From Moringa oleifera (taxonomy: Eukaryota; Streptophyta; Magnoliopsida; Brassicales; Moringaceae): DNA of 64,000 bases. A model generated the notes under the pieces. The model had not been told where the DNA came from. It did no database searches and saw only the letters and a program-made list of their open reading frames with translations. Positions 47,080-61,200 of this stretch are shown one piece after another. The stretch lies in assembly GCA_021397835.1 (NCBI GenBank), contig JAJFZO010000747.1:8452501-8516500 (forward strand), read 5' to 3'. The translations under genes were made by a program, and so were the position numbers. Numbering within the stretch: the stretch's first letter is position 1; every line of letters begins with the position of its first letter.

Positions 47080-50000
47080 ACCTAGGTACTGCAGGTTTTA
47101 ATCAATTCATCTCTCCATTTTCTATGAAGAAGAGAGACAAAAAGTAAGATCTAATTCCTAGTAAGAAAATCTTTCTTACCTTTAACATTTCATATCGTGA
47201 CAAATTAAGTCCAAATGATGATAACTAGTATTGATTCATAGAGGAGAGACATAGGTAGGTTAGTGCAATCGAGGATATCACCATATTCAAGATTCAAAGA
47301 GACAGCGTACTGGTCTGGCTTTTTCGATTATTCCTGATCCGTCGAATAGAGCTGCTCAATTTCTGTCTTGGGAGCACTTTTTTTTTGTGATACATAATTA
47401 ACTTAACAAAGTTTCCCTGATAGAGTACTTATCAGATTCAGCCTACCTTTTCTTGTAGTAATGATTCTGTGCAACCTATATGACTAATTGGGGACAATCT
47501 ATCTATCTTAAAAAAATGAATTGCACCTCGATGTATTTGTGTTAGTCTAAGGAAGTGGAATGCTAATAAAAGATCAAAGTTCCCCTCCAACCTCTTGTGA
47601 TTTAAGGCTGGGAAGGGATATAGAAGGCTAAAAAAAATGGTAAAATTATATAATGGAAGTACCAAGCATTTATTGGTACAACACTCTTTATTCTAGTTTC
47701 TATTGCTTTTTATTATTTAAAATATAAGTATCATATAAACTGTAACTAACAATGATTCATTTGAGTTAAACTTGAGTTCTCTTTTAGTTGTTTATACGAA
47801 ATCCTATATTTAGGATTTAAACCTATGTTTCCAATAGCGACTGGCAAAAGAATGATGTGAAAAAGAAGGAGTGGGAAGCGCTTTGCTAATGTATTGACTA
47901 AACAAAGAAAGAGTTAAACCAACACATGCCAATATAACTCTTAATTCTTACTTTTTTTGTTTTATGCTCAGGATTTTACCCTCCCTTGGTACTAAAATTA
48001 GAATGGAAATTCTTTTGTAAATCTCCATTCAAATCATCATTTTCTACTTTTTGTTTTTTTTCTATTCCATCTATTATTGAGGGTTCCTCTCTATGAAAGC
48101 ATGAAAATGTGCCTTCTTGGCTCAAAAAGAGGGCATATAATCAAAGTTATCCTAGCTTGATTGGGATATCAAATAAAAGTGGATTTGTGTGTAACTAGCT
48201 CTAACTCCGAGAATTTGTAGATGGATTTTTCAGATAAAATGTAATCGAATGAAGTGATGTCGCCCATGCCAATGATAAATTATGACATATGAGACCCCTA
48301 TGTGAGCTTACCTGCGCTAGCCTCCCTACATGTGCCAATGTCCACCTCGCTCCTTTATTATTATTATTATTTTGGCATATTCCACTAATTCCTTATTTTA
48401 AGTAAGATATTATTCAAGTTTCAGGTTTTATGAAATAATACATCTTTTCACACATAGATCTACCTTTTATTTGAGATCTATGATAATTATTGTTTTAACA
48501 TGTCCTTTTACTAAAGAAATATGTTTAATGATACAGATAGATGTGAGATTATTGATAGGGGTTCCCTATATTGGAAAGTTACAAGGGAAGTCTTAGATAA
48601 CATAAAGGATGGAAATAAAGAAGGGATGGCCAACCCATGCATCTCGAGCAAAGAACTAAGGTGGAATGGGTGTATTCGAATAAAAGAACGAGCTTAACCG
48701 AAGAACTACAATAGAAAAAAGACCTAGATTTGAAACAAAAGCAACAAAATCCAAAAGAAAATGGGAACTAAGAACAATAAAAAGCAAAACAAAGATAGAA
48801 ATCTTAAAAGTGAAAAATGATAACATAGTTGATTCATTGATATGCTTATTCTAAGAATTCCTTACTATCTTTTATATTCTCCATGGATTCTGGGCTAGGT
48901 ACCTAAGTTAATAACTCACAGGGGGGCAAGCCTCAGATAAAGAGTATTGAACCTTAATAAAAGCATAAGTCCCCCCAATGCCCCATGCCCTTTTGGAACG
49001 TTCTTTATTTCATTATTTCATGTGCTTTCTCGAATAACAAGTCTTCATATACCTTCGCACGAAAGGTGGATCCATAGAGCTACTATAACTATAAGATATA
49101 ACAAACAAAAAAAAAAAACCTATTTTGAGCATGTAGAGGGGAAGACTAGTAAAACATTTGAGGTTGCAAACTTGTAACATAGATATATTAAAAAAAAAGA
49201 TATTAAAATGGAATATGAATGAAGGATGTAAGCATCTGATCAGGCTTTGGAAATGAATACCAAAAGAGCTTACTGGATGCACCATCAACCTCAAACAACT
49301 CGACCGGGCAAGGGAAGAACTTAAAAGAAAAAACCATAGTAGGTAAGCTAAAAGCAAATACCAATGAAGACGAGACCTAGAATTTCAAACAAGAAAACGT
49401 AGTAGCCTAGACGGGGAGAGAGATTGTCTAGCTCCTCTCCTTGTTATATATATATATAGTTGAAAAAAAAAAAGGAAACTACACTTTAGAATCAAGCCAA
49501 AAAAAAAATGATCTTTTTTCAATCTTGACCCATTCAAGCCGTGAAAGTGACCTTCTGGATTATAAAATATGGTCCCTAAGACCTTTTCTTGGGCTGATCA
49601 AAGAGGTATTAACAAAAGGGTGAAGGCATCATTCATAAAAAAATGCCATGGATGGATGGAAATATTGGAGACTAAAGACCGAATGAAAACATCCAATTTT
49701 TTTTTTTTAAAGATAAAGATGAACGTGGACAAGTTGAGCCATTGTTTTGAAAAATTCCAATACCATAACCGAATTCAACTTTTATTTTGTATAGATTTTT
49801 TATCTTCATAAAAATTGTAGAAGGGAAGGTATATTAAATTATAAAAATCGATGAATGTGTACTTTTTACTACTGCAAGGCAAGAAATATAGGAACTAATT
49901 GAAGATTGTCATTTACGGACAGGATGACTACGACATATTCTAAAGATCGATCTATCTCATTGAAGGATTTTATGGACAGAGCATAGATCTCAGATCGATC

Positions 50001-52650
50001 GATTAAACCAATTATTGTAGAGCTTCCTAGGGATTCATCTTTGCCGATTTCCTTATGGTTGACTTAAAAATTAGGATACAGGTTTCACTGTACTTATAAT
50101 CCATCTTTCATTATATGCTAATTTCAGTTTATTAGTTCATAGCAAAGCTCAGTTATAGGGATAGTCTTAACTTAGCATTCACAGTATATAGGCCTTATAC
50201 ACACCTTTAGTAGTTCCCTTCAAAACTCCTATCTTCTGCTTACTAATGGGAAAAAGAGCTTATGGGAAGGATAGAGTAAATGCAAGAATGGCATATAGGA
50301 ATAGAATACTACTGAAAAAAAAGGCCAAAAATCAAGCTTGTGAAACCTGTGGTTAATATAAAATGTACTTGCTCCTTTTGGTTGAGAGGTAGTGTCCACA
50401 ATTCATAGAGTCTAGGCTAATAAGCTAAGTTAGTATACTAATACTAACGAAGCTCAACCATTGAGGATAGACTAAAGGAATAGTTTTCATGTGAACAGTA
50501 TTCGTTCCAAAGCCCCTTGCCTACCGACCTTAACTTCTTGTTATACTCCTTATACCTACCGTATTCTTTTGTCTTTGCACATCAATCTTTTCTTTACTGG
50601 CTTGACTCTAGAACTAGTAGAAGAAGGATGCGATGATCACTCTATCCTATTAAGCATAATCCCATTAACCAATCTTAGAACTACCTCTTTTGGACTGTGA
50701 GCGATGACACTAGATCAAAGCTAAGCGAGAGATGTGAAATGCAATGAAATTGCTTTCTAATAGCTTGATTTATATGTCTTACCTAAGTCTTTAGACTTAA
50801 ATGAAGTAGCATGGCAGTCTTACTTGCTTTTGTCTTTCTTTTGTTGTTCTCTTTTCTTAGTTAGGCCAAACAAAGTACAAGATATAATACAACTTTACTG
50901 TCACTACAATGATAACTGAGAGACTACAGATGAGAGTGCAGGATCTAGATTTATAACAAACATTATACTTTACTTATGAAAGTTATTATGTACCAAAACC
51001 AAAGAATATTTTTGATGAAAAAAAGGATATTACTTTGGTCATGCACCATCGTTCAACCCTTATCATTGATAAAGCTAGTAGCTTAATAAAAAGGGCTTAC
51101 TTCTGCAAGCAGCACACTAATACATTTTCATTAACCATTGAGACTCAGGGAAGGTGTATTAAATTATAGAAATTGATTAATTTGTCCTAACCAAGCAACT
51201 GGGAAGCGCTAGTAGATGAGATTAGACTTGTAGAAACGAAATGAAAGGGAAAGATAGTGAAGATGGCTCCTTAAAAAAGAGTGAGATCTAGAATAAGAGA
51301 ATTTGCTTTCACTATTCAAAAAAAGATATGAATGGGCAAAGCAAAAGAAAGACCTTTGTTCCACTCAAAGCTTTTCATTCTATTTATGCCATCTTGTCCT
51401 TTAATTCTAGATTGGAAATTGCATAGATTGAGATGAAGTTCTTTGATCCCAACTTGGGTCAGCAATTCAACTAATTTTCGAAGACCTTGAAGTAACTCTT
51501 ACTAAATTCCTTATCGTGAGACATTCCTTCATCAATTAGGGAAATGGGAGGATCAAAGGCTAGAGTTGGGTCATTCTTTTTCATTTCGACTATCTCTTAT
51601 CAACTGTTCCTTTTTGTTCAGCTAAGGATCAGTGGAAGATATTTCCCCTCTTCATTATGAAATGGTGAAAATGAGGTTTTTTTCCCCAAATAAAGGGTAC
51701 ACCAAGGGTCAAGATAGATAAAAATCATGTCATGGCTTTGGACCATTTATCCTATTACTCGCTAAGACTACTGACTCTACATTAGATCACTCGACTACCA
51801 AACAACTCCTAAATTAGTAGTGATTTTGATATCTTAAGATAAGTTACTTAAGTCAATGTCTATGCATATAAGGCATATAGCAAATTCAATCTTGTTTTAG
51901 TATTGTCATCCATTTTCAATGGTTCCCTATGCCTCTTGTTATTGCAAAAAGAATTTTTGACCTTCATGTTTTTTTTTGGTTTTATTATAAGATCTTCCAA
52001 GTCTAGTTTGACACTTAGTTACCACATTGATAGATTAATTTAGAAAAGCTCAATCTTTCAAGAGGAACAAGAAAGAACAAGAGAAAGGCCTTGCTCAAAT
52101 TTGAAACAAAGAAAAAAAAGATATAATTATTAAGCAGGGCTACTAAATGCTTCACCTTCTTATAGAGCTTGGCATTAGCCAACATCCATTCTACTTAAGG
52201 TCATTTTTGAATGAACCTTCCTACTTAACAAAACTTTAAGTCTGCCAAGCTTTCTTCTTATGGGGATGTAGAGATTCGAATGTGCACCTTTTTTTGTTTG
52301 ATCATTAGGGTTTTCTATCTTTAGATTAGTAAATTTGAAAATCACCAAGGCCTTTCAATTATTTGACATACCCTTTGAGCGTCACCCTTCACCTACCTGA
52401 CTTTAGAAAGAATAGAATGAGTTGCCTAAGCTTTTATTAAAAGTTTGAATTGCTCTGGAAGATAGTAGGTTAAATGAATCGCATTAAGGCAATTTGGCTA
52501 GCTAAATCGCTCAGTGACCTAATCGCATCCTTGCTTTTTATCTAAGATTGGACTAAATGTACCAAAGCAGGCATTCTTTTTTGTTTTTATTCTTTTGGCT
52601 AAACAACCTATAGGTTGTACACCAACAATATGTAGCTTGAAATGTGATGG
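47080..52650. other. Gene-free stretch, 5.6 kb
   Basis: No gene supported. Short open frames (for example 47438-47665, 49013-49357, 50491-50700) have no recognisable domain. Contains a TTA trinucleotide run at about 48355-48372, a short AT run near 49445 and homopolymers. A run of about 30 bp, GGTGTATTAAATTATAGAAATTGATTAA-like at 51154, resembles AAGGTATATTAAATTATAAA at 49826, a possible weak direct repeat. Confidence 0.35.
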
Positions 52651-55600
52651 TTGAAATGCTTAGCTATTGTGTATCCCTAAGATGCCTTTGCTTGAATGTT
52701 CACACCTGATCCGTTATCTACACTTTTTACATTTATTTTCAAAAATTTAAACAGAAAAACAAAAATTTTTACTTCTCGGTTTGCTATAGTTAGCCTCACG
52801 GCTTGCCTAACTAACGAGTTTGCCATCTTCATGGCTTTCCCTTTTGCAGGCTACTTCTCAAGCCTTGAAGTGTTGATCTTTGCTTGGGTTGGCTCTGGGG
52901 CTCTACCATGGCATTTCATTAGCTCCTCCCAAGGGCCCTTTATCGTTTCATATGCGCATCTTCTAGCAATTGGGGGTGGCATCGAATACATAGATGAGGC
53001 GACCCTCGAAATGAAAGCCCATTCCCTCGTGCTCTCGAACTCCTTTACTTTGGTTGAATAGAAAAAGGAGTAACGCTTATGAAACCATAGCATAGGTGAA
53101 ACCTAGAAGCCCATACAGGCCCAAATTTGACATTTTTTGGCCCTAGAAGGAAACCCCACTTTCCTTCCTTCCTTCCCCCAATAAGCAACAACATTACCAG
53201 GAAAGATGATTAAGATCTCATGTGTTGCAAATGTTGAAGCAAACTGTGAATCTAAAAGGCACCCATCTAAAAGAAAGAAAGGAAACTCACCACTCATTGG
53301 TAAAAGGGAAGTAAGAAAAGACCACAGGAAGGCCTCAAGGTGACTATACAGTAGGGTCTTTAAGCCCCATGCTTGAATCTCAAGATTCATGGGTCGTCTC
53401 ACAAAGATCTTCGATCCTTTACCATTATGAGAATATAGCGTTCGAAAAACTATCACTAAGTCACTTTGCATATTATGAAGGTTGTATTATCTAAAAGAGG
53501 CTTGCTGTAAGAGCGTAAGTGAGTGGTAAGCAAAGGAGGCATGCTCGAAAAGTAGCAGTAGTAGTGTGGTTCCAAGTGCTATCGCTAGATTGAGATCTGT
53601 AAGGTAGCGAGGGCTACTACCTTATATTAAGTGAAGAGAAAGGGTGGTAGGCTTAGTAGGGTTTCAAACATATAATACAACCGTTATGATTGGTACTTTT
53701 CAACCAATTAAACTATAAGCCCTTATAGATCTTTACATTCAATTTGCTCACTTCGAGAAGAGCAGACAGAAATAAGGAGCCTTTACTTTATCTACTTCTT
53801 CCTCTTTTAGGAATGAACAATTAGAAAAATAAAAATGATTTTCTTGTTGTTTAGATATATATTATAATAATAATAATAATAAAAACCAAGCAACCCTTTT
53901 TGTGACTCAAATTATCGGTATACTTTTCGGTCCATAACGACTCAAACAGTTGGGGGCTCTTTATTTGCTTGCAATGCCGAACATTTGCGTTTAGTTAAAA
54001 GCAAAAGTAGATGGCACCCAAACACCTTTTGCTCCTCACTTAAAAAAAGCAAAAAAGTCTAAACTACATGAAAAGAAAGAAAGAAAAACGTAGTTACAGG
54101 AATCGAAGGTTAGGCCGACTACTTACTTTAATCTAGCTAAACCTAAAAAAGTATATTCCTGCTCTTTTTTCTTCCCTTTTTTGTTAGTGTTGCCAACTTT
54201 TATAATACTAATGTACCCTCATGCATACAATTGCCCTACTACATTCTTCTTCTGACTTTTTTACCCACTCTTGCATCTGTTGAATTCAGGAAAACTTGTG
54301 TGAGAACATTTAGCAAGGCCAACAGCTTAGTGAGGGCTGGCTGTCTAAAGATAGGTTAAGACAGGGCTTGTTGGGCTTGCTCCTAATAAGATTGAGTGAA
54401 GGAATTTAAAAAAAGCTCATTAACCATGCCAGTTGGTTTTAGGCACACTAAAAAGGGAAAAGTGGATAGAGGGTGCTTTTCAGCTAAAGTTGGGGGCAGG
54501 ATCATTGGGAAAACGCTTTGTAAGTGAAGTGAGTTGAAGCAAGCACAATTGGAAAGGCAACGGTGATATATTCACCTCAACAATCAGAATTAAAAACCTC
54601 GATTTTATTTAGACTTTTCATTATTCTATCAAAAATGACATACACGGATGAACCTCTTTTTGATAATAGGGAGGCAGGATAGGCTTTGGAAACAAGAGTA
54701 AAAGGCAAAGTAGAAAAAGTATCTTAATAAAGGAAAGGCCTAGTCTTTTCACAACAAAAAAGGTAAAAGACTAAGCTAAATGAAGTTTCTCAAAAAAATA
54801 GACCTTACCAACTCTATGGTCCTTCCCAATCCCTTACTCTATAAGGCCTCTTGCATGATCCTCTACAAGATAGAAGGTAGGAGAGAAGTGAATATTAGCA
54901 TTTTTTTTCCAAGCTAGAAAGAAGATCCATTAAGAATGAGAAGCCGAAAAAAAACAAAACATATTCGATGATAACGAGAGAGTACCAAGACTAGTTAGAG
55001 TTAATTGTTCTAAATTTGCAATTTAAACAATAAGGAACTTATACAGAGAATGAAGAGAAAAAAGAAGTGAAGAATCACCAATCATACTCATCAATGCACG
55101 TAAAGAAAAGAAATCAGCCCCTTATCTTGGTTGCGTATAAGGGATCAAATACCTGTAGCAGAGGAGCAAGAGATATGACAAGATGATTCAACCTTTGAAT
55201 CTACTTCAACTTTCTTGGGGTGAAACTCTTTGTGTTGGGGGTAGGACTGCTGTTAAGATCATAAAAGTAATGCTTCAAAGGCCCTATTCTCTAAGAAGAT
55301 TGGTAAGTTATTAATTTAGTAGGCGTTTATGAGCAAGCAACAAGATAAGCTGTATCCAACTATTGATAAGACTTTATAGTCTACTACTTGCGAATGTCTA
55401 CAATCATCTGACCAAATTTCTTGCAATAGTGATGATGTCTCATGTGCTTAATGCATTAGTAGAGTTTCCAGATTGAAGATCCTAATCATAAGGTCGATCT
55501 CCCGAAGCATGTTTATTTGGTCCTATAGAAGCTTACCTTTGGTAATAAATAGTATAACACACTTCTTTCTTTTCTTTTTTTTTTTTTTGACCTATAAGCT

Positions 55601-58200
55601 GAGGCATGTTCTTCATGTTGCAATTGATAGAAAGGTGGAGAATTATCTTGAGAATCAAGATTACTTTTTTAATCTTTAGTAGTCAAGAAGTGACGGTGTA
55701 CATGAGGCTCAAAGGAAGTAAACAAATCATCCCATTTAAAGCTAAGCACCTTTCATCTTTTGTAGAAAAATCCCCTTTTTTTTCTCAGGTCTTGGAAATT
55801 GAGTGACCCATCCACATAAGCATAAGATATTTCTCGAGAAATCATTCTTCATCGCTTAAGCTTATGACAAGTCATTTCCAAATGATTCTTTCATAGCAGC
55901 ATGGGAAAAGGCTATGGAATCCATTATATCTAAGACTCGAAAAATCATTCAAAAACTGAAAATTGAGACTCAAAACTAGTCAAGAAGGCTTAACTCAAGC
56001 AATCACTCAAGAGAAGAAAGAATCTTACTGAATTCATAAAAAAGCAAGAAGAATAAGCCATCTTTTCAGCGTAATAAATGGGCTTAAATTAAATTAAAAA
56101 GCTAGAGTGGCAATAAGAGAATCTCACAAACTCGAGTTCAAGACCTTCGATTCAAATCTTATTAACTAGATCTGATCACCTGATCAAAAAAACTATTCAT
56201 GAAAAAGAAGTTATTTTCTTGCTATTTTTTTTAAAGAAAAAGAAAGAGCTTGGTTCAGGCCTTAGAAGGGCATAAAAATCAAGGAGATCATGACATCAAA
56301 ATGGATGTTCCTAATTTCCATGGTCGATTGCATCTTGAAGAATTTCTTAATTGGCAAGTAGTATAGAAAATTTCTTTGATTGGGAAAAGCTATTTGAGAT
56401 GTGAAAAGATGAAATTTCAGAACACAAGTTATGCCTCAATTCGGTGGAATCAAGTCCAAGCAAGGCTTAAGTGGAAAGGCAAAGACAAGCATATGGGATA
56501 AGGTATGATCAAGGTTGTAAAAGAAATTTCCACCCTCTAATTAGATCCAAAGCTTGTTCTAGAGGCACCACTTTTCTTTAAAAGATAAGAGGGGGAGAAG
56601 CATATAAGAAAGCCCCTACACCTAATAAGTTTTAAAGTTCTACCAATTGTTTATTCCCAATGGCTTGAGCGAATCCGATGAAGAATCCCTTACTTGATGG
56701 GGCTTGAGGTTAAAAATCCAAGATGAAATCTCGATGCATCAAATATGGAAAGTGGCCTATCAAGTAGCTCTAAAGGTTGGGGAAAAGCTAAAGAAAAGGA
56801 CCATTCTTTTAGAGTGACTACTTGATTATAGCCTTCGCGCCTTTTGGAGCTATTCCTTTGACCTTCAACTCATATTAAAAAAGAAAAAAATGAAGGAAGA
56901 CACAAAAATAGATTACCAAATTGAGGGTTGAGAAGGAATACAATGTCTTCATTTAACATTTATCCAGCTAAACAACAAAACAAAAAGGAAAACCAAGGCC
57001 TCTCATCGCCAAATAGATTTTTTCCTCTTTCTTCAAAGACTAAAAGCAATTTGTTCATGTCGTGAACTACAATCATCCTTTCAAGGTCGTTATAAATAAT
57101 AAAAGAAGTATTGCCTGAATGTAGCTATAGTTAGTCTGGTTTGAGAAAATAAAAATGATAACTTGCTTATAATTTTTTTTCTTTCTTATCCAGATTTGTC
57201 TTCAGTTTGACTTCCTTAGGTCGAGTAAGCAATTGAAGAAATTTTGTACACAAGATTTCTTTTAGTATTAGAGAGGTCAGAGTGATTGTGGCGTATTCAA
57301 ACCTGTAGTTAGCTCAGCTTAGGCAGCATTGCCATTATGAGATACCATCAATAACAAGACCATAAAGATGGCATTGCAAATCCCCTATTGAAGTGACTGA
57401 ACTACCACTTCTTTATTTGTTCTTTCTAACTCTAAGAAAACTTACTTGATTAGAGGAGAAATCTTTTCCTGAATGTGATACTATTTGATCAATGATCATC
57501 GAAATCTACTAGGCTTACTGTGAATGGTTTCTTTCTTTGAAATCCTATTGCCATAGCTCACAAAGGGCAATGGGATAGTCAAAGGCTAGCTTAAGAATCA
57601 CTAACCTTTAACTTATTAAACATTGATTGGTGTGCCTTCTTCTTTTGACCTCTATCTAAATAAGTCATTGAGGAAGTCAGGTAGGTCCTAGGTAAGCACT
57701 TCATTGTGAAGCGCACCTTTCACACATGGCATGAGAAAAACTAGCTAAATGCAAGGAAAGCTTCACTGCCCTCCTCTATGTTGAGCTTACAGACTTTTGT
57801 GAGTCAGTTACTTTTTTTCTTGATGTCAAATTGGATCACCATTAGTGTCATCCTTAATAATCGAGCCTGATACAATAGCCTATATTTATGCTTCTTTTCC
57901 CAGACCAGCCGTAGTCTACAACTCTTTTGATTTAGATGCTTTTGAAACAGTTTATTATTTTTCAGACTCGGATGCCTACGGAGCGATATTCTTTCAAAAA
58001 ATTACTATTGCATTTGGTCTCGCTATGTTAGGCTTAGTTAAGAATGCACTTAATGCTCTAAGGTTTGGTGAGAAGCATTATTTCTTGGTCATATTGTTCC
58101 TTATAATCTTGTACCAAACTAAAGCATGGGGCTCTACTATGTCATATTTGGAATAACTCTTAATCTTAGCCCTAACTACCCCCCTTCTATTTGCTTTCTT
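52651..58200. other. Gene-free stretch with three longer open frames
   Basis: Three open frames stand out: 52696-53061 (+, 121 codons), 53103-53471 (-, 122 codons) and 57845-58156 (+, 103 codons). I recognise none. The last (PDTIAYIYASFPRPAVVYNS ... FGLAMLGLVKNALNALRFG) has balanced composition and could be a remnant of a mitochondrial orf. The surrounding base composition does not mark them as genes. A TAA/ATA trinucleotide run lies at about 53862-53884. Confidence 0.35.
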
Positions 58201-61200
58201 TCACGAACAAATCCATCTTCTTATATATGAATGACACTATCAAATCGTGATTGGGATCATAATGATGGGTGAGACAACTATGCCCTATATCAATGTTCAG
58301 TGTTTGCCATACTCGAACCAAGCAGCTTCACCTGCTCGCTCATGCATGAAGGATGAAACATTTATTATAGATGTTTGATTTTTGATTGAACATTTGCATG
58401 GAATCGAGCAATTGATCACCAAATGTTGTTCTATATCACATGAAACTCGTTGATCTGATATGGTTATTTTTAACAACAATGGCTAAGATATTTAATTTGG
58501 ACTTCTAGATATACTGGATTTCCCACAGTGTAGTAGTCGGAAAAAGAAAAGAGGTTAGAATAAAGCAAATACATGGCTTTAGAGCACACCTCAAGCTCCA
58601 AAGCAAAGAAGGCAAGGATCGCACATGGAAAAAATAGGCCTATAAGAAATAGAGAGAGGCCTCGATAGGACGGTAAGAAGTTAGTCGGGAAGGGAAAGTT
58701 GGTATTGGGCTTCATTTACTTTTTTTCTTTTTTTTTTCTTAAGGGTGGAAATAGGAGAGTGGGTAGTGGGCTTCTTTCGTTTTCTTACTCTTATTAGGAA
58801 GAAAACAAGTAGTAGACTCTGCCTCACTAGATCAAGTTATCTTAGGATCATTCCATCTTTCCATAGTAGAATGATTTATAGAAAGGATGAGAAGGCTAAT
58901 ATATTGGTTAATCTTTCCCATTCATTCTTTTCTTTTCTTTAGCAAAGGTGGATAACCTTGCCAAAAAAGTTTCGAAAGAGACCTTTTCCTCCATTATCAC
59001 ACCGTGGACTGATCCGGATCAGGTTATTGAACAAGTTGGCAGAATTAAGGAAAAGTTATCTCTTTTTGTTTGATACTTACCTTGGGTAACCATCATTCCT
59101 TTGAACCAAGAAATGACGTTCTCTCCCACCTAGAAGGTGTATCCGGCTCATAGGATCACTAGTTAACGCCATAAGTCTAGAGTATTCCTAAAACATAAAG
59201 GCTTACCAAGTTTAAGGTTAGTCTTCCGTCTCTAGCATATGAGTTAAGTGGTTCAGTTCCTTATGAACTTTGTACATTCAGAATGAACATAGTGGTCCCA
59301 AAGGTGCCTACAGTTACCTCAGGTTCGATTTACAATAGATGTGAACAATAAGATGTTAACTAAGATTGACCTAGATATATTTGAGAAGACAGTCGCTCTT
59401 TACCTTTCATCCTTTTAGGATCTATGTTGCCCATACACCTTTAGGTGATTGTGGAAAGGGGAAGATAAGGACATTTGCCATTGCTAACTAGATCAATTAG
59501 AGGTTGCAAGAGTAAAGAGCCGAATTACTAAGATGCAAGAAAGCATCCATAAGATTCCATTCTTTCTACTTGAACTTACTTTAAATGGGAAAAAATGGCA
59601 TAAGCCCCAGCATAAACTCTTTTGTCAACTTGTCCAAAGTGGAGGGTATGATCTAAAATGATTCCATATGAAAGAGGATTGGACAATTGCCTTTCTTAAG
59701 TAATAGGAAGTAAGCAAGTCCCCAAAAATGGCCGTTCATTGAAGTTGGGGTGACAAAGAAAGTTTTTGGTTTTCAGCTTTCATTAGTGCTAGGTCATAAG
59801 CCAGCCAAGGGTTGTAGCGAAGTCAGACTAAAGCTCACAGGCATAATTTTGAAAATTGAATGTGTACTATTGGAAAGAATTCTAGTATAGGAAGAGTGGC
59901 TTAGACTATTTTACCATTTGCAATTATTGTTATCTTACTTGAAGTGCAGTCATCATTCTATGCTCATGCTTTTTGTCTTCTTACTTCAATTTAAGACATC
60001 CTACAATTAGCTCTTGATATGTATATATATTTATTTATATCTCCTAGATCGTCTTCTGTCTTTCTTTGTCTATTAGGAATTGACTCATATGGCTTTCTTT
60101 TTATGTCTTCACAACTGTCTCAAGGTTAACGAGGATAGAATGATGGATTATAGCTTTCTTCCTACTGTAAGGTTAAAGGAAAAAAGACTAATTATAACTT
60201 ATTAGCTTTATCTTCTTTCAGCGAGTCCAATCCTATTAGCCTGTCAACAATCCTTCCTTATGGGTAGTCTATTAGCCAGCGGTCTAAGGATTAGTAGCTT
60301 TGCATTCGTTGCTATCCTTGTAGTGTATGTGCTTTCCTTTTTCACGTATTTTCTTTCTTTTTTAATTAAATTCCTCCCATATTATTTATTTGTAAGGTGA
60401 GATCTGACTAATTATCTCCTTAATCGAAAGGTTTGTTTCTTCTTGTGTTTTAGTTTATGGTGTCAACAAGTAATTGTGAATGCAATCCCATTAGTGAGTG
60501 TCTTAGTAAGTTACAGGCCTTCAATTTTGTATTGAATAACTATCACTTACGTTGGTCTAGTGGGCTCTACCTTCTTGTTTGAGTAAGGCTAAGGTTTTTC
60601 TTTGTTGGTTAAGCCTTAGCCCGACCTTCTTATGTGACTTCAAGCTTGAAATACTCTTTCCACTTTTTTCCATTTCTTGAGCTAGAGAGAGCTTGCGTAC
60701 TGAGAATTAGGCTTTTACTTTATCAAATGCTATAGATGAGACCACTGTCTCTATCGTAAAACCATATTTATTAAAGTATAATATTGATTTAGTTGAGTAG
60801 TCTCATCTAAAGTGGACTATTAAGCAAGAGAAAGAGGTTTGATCATCTCTTGCAGATTCTGCGACACCAGTAAAAAAGGAAGCACTTTGGGGAAACATTT
60901 TTCTTACTTGTTGACAGTTACTTTCTAGTTATGTATCGATCTCCTGCCTTACCTCGATCCAAAAAGGTGGCAATCGATTTCGAGATAGTGGACTCTTTCT
61001 TTTTGTCCTTAGAACTAACTTCAATAAAGGTAGACTTTTTTTCCACTAAATGTTTAGGAGATAGCATTTGATCCAGGTTTAGATACTATTATTGGATCGA
61101 TTTTCTTTGTTTAAGCATCCATTTTTGTATAAATACAAAAAGTAATTCCGTACACCAATAGCACTTCTTTCTTATTCAAGGATCCCTTTTCTATTCTCTA

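Noticed and set aside
47810..47900. Possible minus-strand tRNA near GGATTTAAACCTATG
   Set aside because: No convincing cloverleaf or anticodon arm could be drawn.
52696..53471. Two facing open frames of about 120 codons as a gene pair
   Set aside because: No recognisable domain, no start context, and overlapping open frames of similar length on the other strand; consistent with chance.
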